From Parvularia atlantis (Eukaryota > Opisthokonta > Rotosphaerida): a stretch of 31,552 nt of DNA. Positions 31,362 through 31,552 of this stretch are shown one piece after another. The position numbers were made by a program, and so were the translations under genes. Each line of letters starts with the position of its first letter. Positions within the stretch are counted from its first letter, which is position 1. The DNA lies in assembly GCA_943704415.1 (NCBI GenBank), contig CALSCO010002440.1, positions 1 to 31,552 on the forward strand, written 5' to 3'. Below the pieces are notes generated by a model. The model was not told where the DNA came from and did no database searches. It was given only the letters and a program-made list of their open reading frames with translations.

Positions 31362-31552
31362 ATGGACGAAGAGCCAAACGCAGCCTCTGCGTCGTCTGCG
31401 GCTGCCGCGGCCTCGGCCTCTTCGGCGCTGGGCGGCGGCCTGGCGGGCAGCGCGAGCGGCGCGGGCAGCGGGCTCGAGGGCGACGGCAAGAAGGCGACGT
31501 GCGTGTACACACGCGCGCGCGTGCGGTGCCGCCTTTGAACGCCCGCCCCCCC
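31362..31552 (+). CDS. 5' end of an unidentified gene (Ala/Ser/Gly-rich N terminus), 3' partial
   Basis: ATG at 31362 opens a coding-looking stretch MDEEPNAASASSAAAAASAS followed by a Gly/Ser-rich segment ending GLEGDGKKAT. A GTGCGTGT donor at 31499, like the window's other donors, would end exon 1 at 31498; without splicing the frame stops at 31538. The remainder lies outside the window and I recognise no family. The start is chosen for its distance from the divergent PGAM5 gene. Confidence 0.45.

Overview
This is a window of nuclear DNA from a eukaryote. It is very GC-rich and densely packed, and most genes are cut into many tiny spliceosomal introns (mostly about 46-82 nt). Donors are usually GTGCG rather than GTAAGT, branch-like CTGAC or CTAAC motifs sit 10-25 nt before a CAG acceptor, and a clear minority of introns are GC-AG. 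I built gene models by joining the frame fragments that carry family homology across phase-compatible introns; several models close exactly in frame. The gene set (PRMT3, MUS81, PGAM5, KDSR, a DH-BAR-SH3 GEF, a RhoGAP, a FERM protein, an SFI1-like protein, an Snc/VAMP-type SNARE) suggests a unicellular opisthokont, such as an early-diverging fungus or a holozoan-grade protist. I cannot name the species, and the lineage call is inference.

Layout, left to right. PRMT3 (+, 5' end outside the window) converges on a DsbA/FrnE-type thioredoxin-fold gene (-). Next come a PFK-2/FBPase-2 gene whose bisphosphatase half looks dead (-), a divergent 317-bp spacer, a 941-residue PH-PH-RA-FERM protein (+) and ketosphinganine reductase (+). 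Then an SFI1-like centrin-binding repeat protein (-) and a 92-residue cysteine-rich conserved protein (-) lie opposite MUS81 (+). A single-exon proline-rich RhoGAP (-) and a DUF202 membrane protein (+) share a divergent promoter. A DH-BAR-SH3 Rho GEF (-) and an R-SNARE with glutamine at the zero layer (-) follow. The SNARE is divergent, with 13 bp between start codons, from an M3 thimet-type oligopeptidase (+). A single-exon DUF3592-like membrane protein (+), PGAM5 (-) and the start of an unidentified gene (+) close the window.

Functionally there is a loose theme of small-GTPase, membrane and cytoskeleton control: RA-FERM, RhoGAP, RhoGEF-BAR-SH3, SNARE and SFI1. Between these lie housekeeping enzymes: sphingolipid synthesis, glycolytic control, DNA repair, peptide turnover and mitochondrial phosphatase. 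Nothing indicates co-transcription; genes alternate in strand and are separated by roughly 13-120 bp. I saw no tRNA, rRNA, CRISPR array, transposon or viral remnant. The most unusual observations are the frequent GC-AG introns with a distinct AG|GCACG donor, the R-to-Q change in the SNARE zero layer, and the loss of catalytic residues in the FBPase-2 domain.
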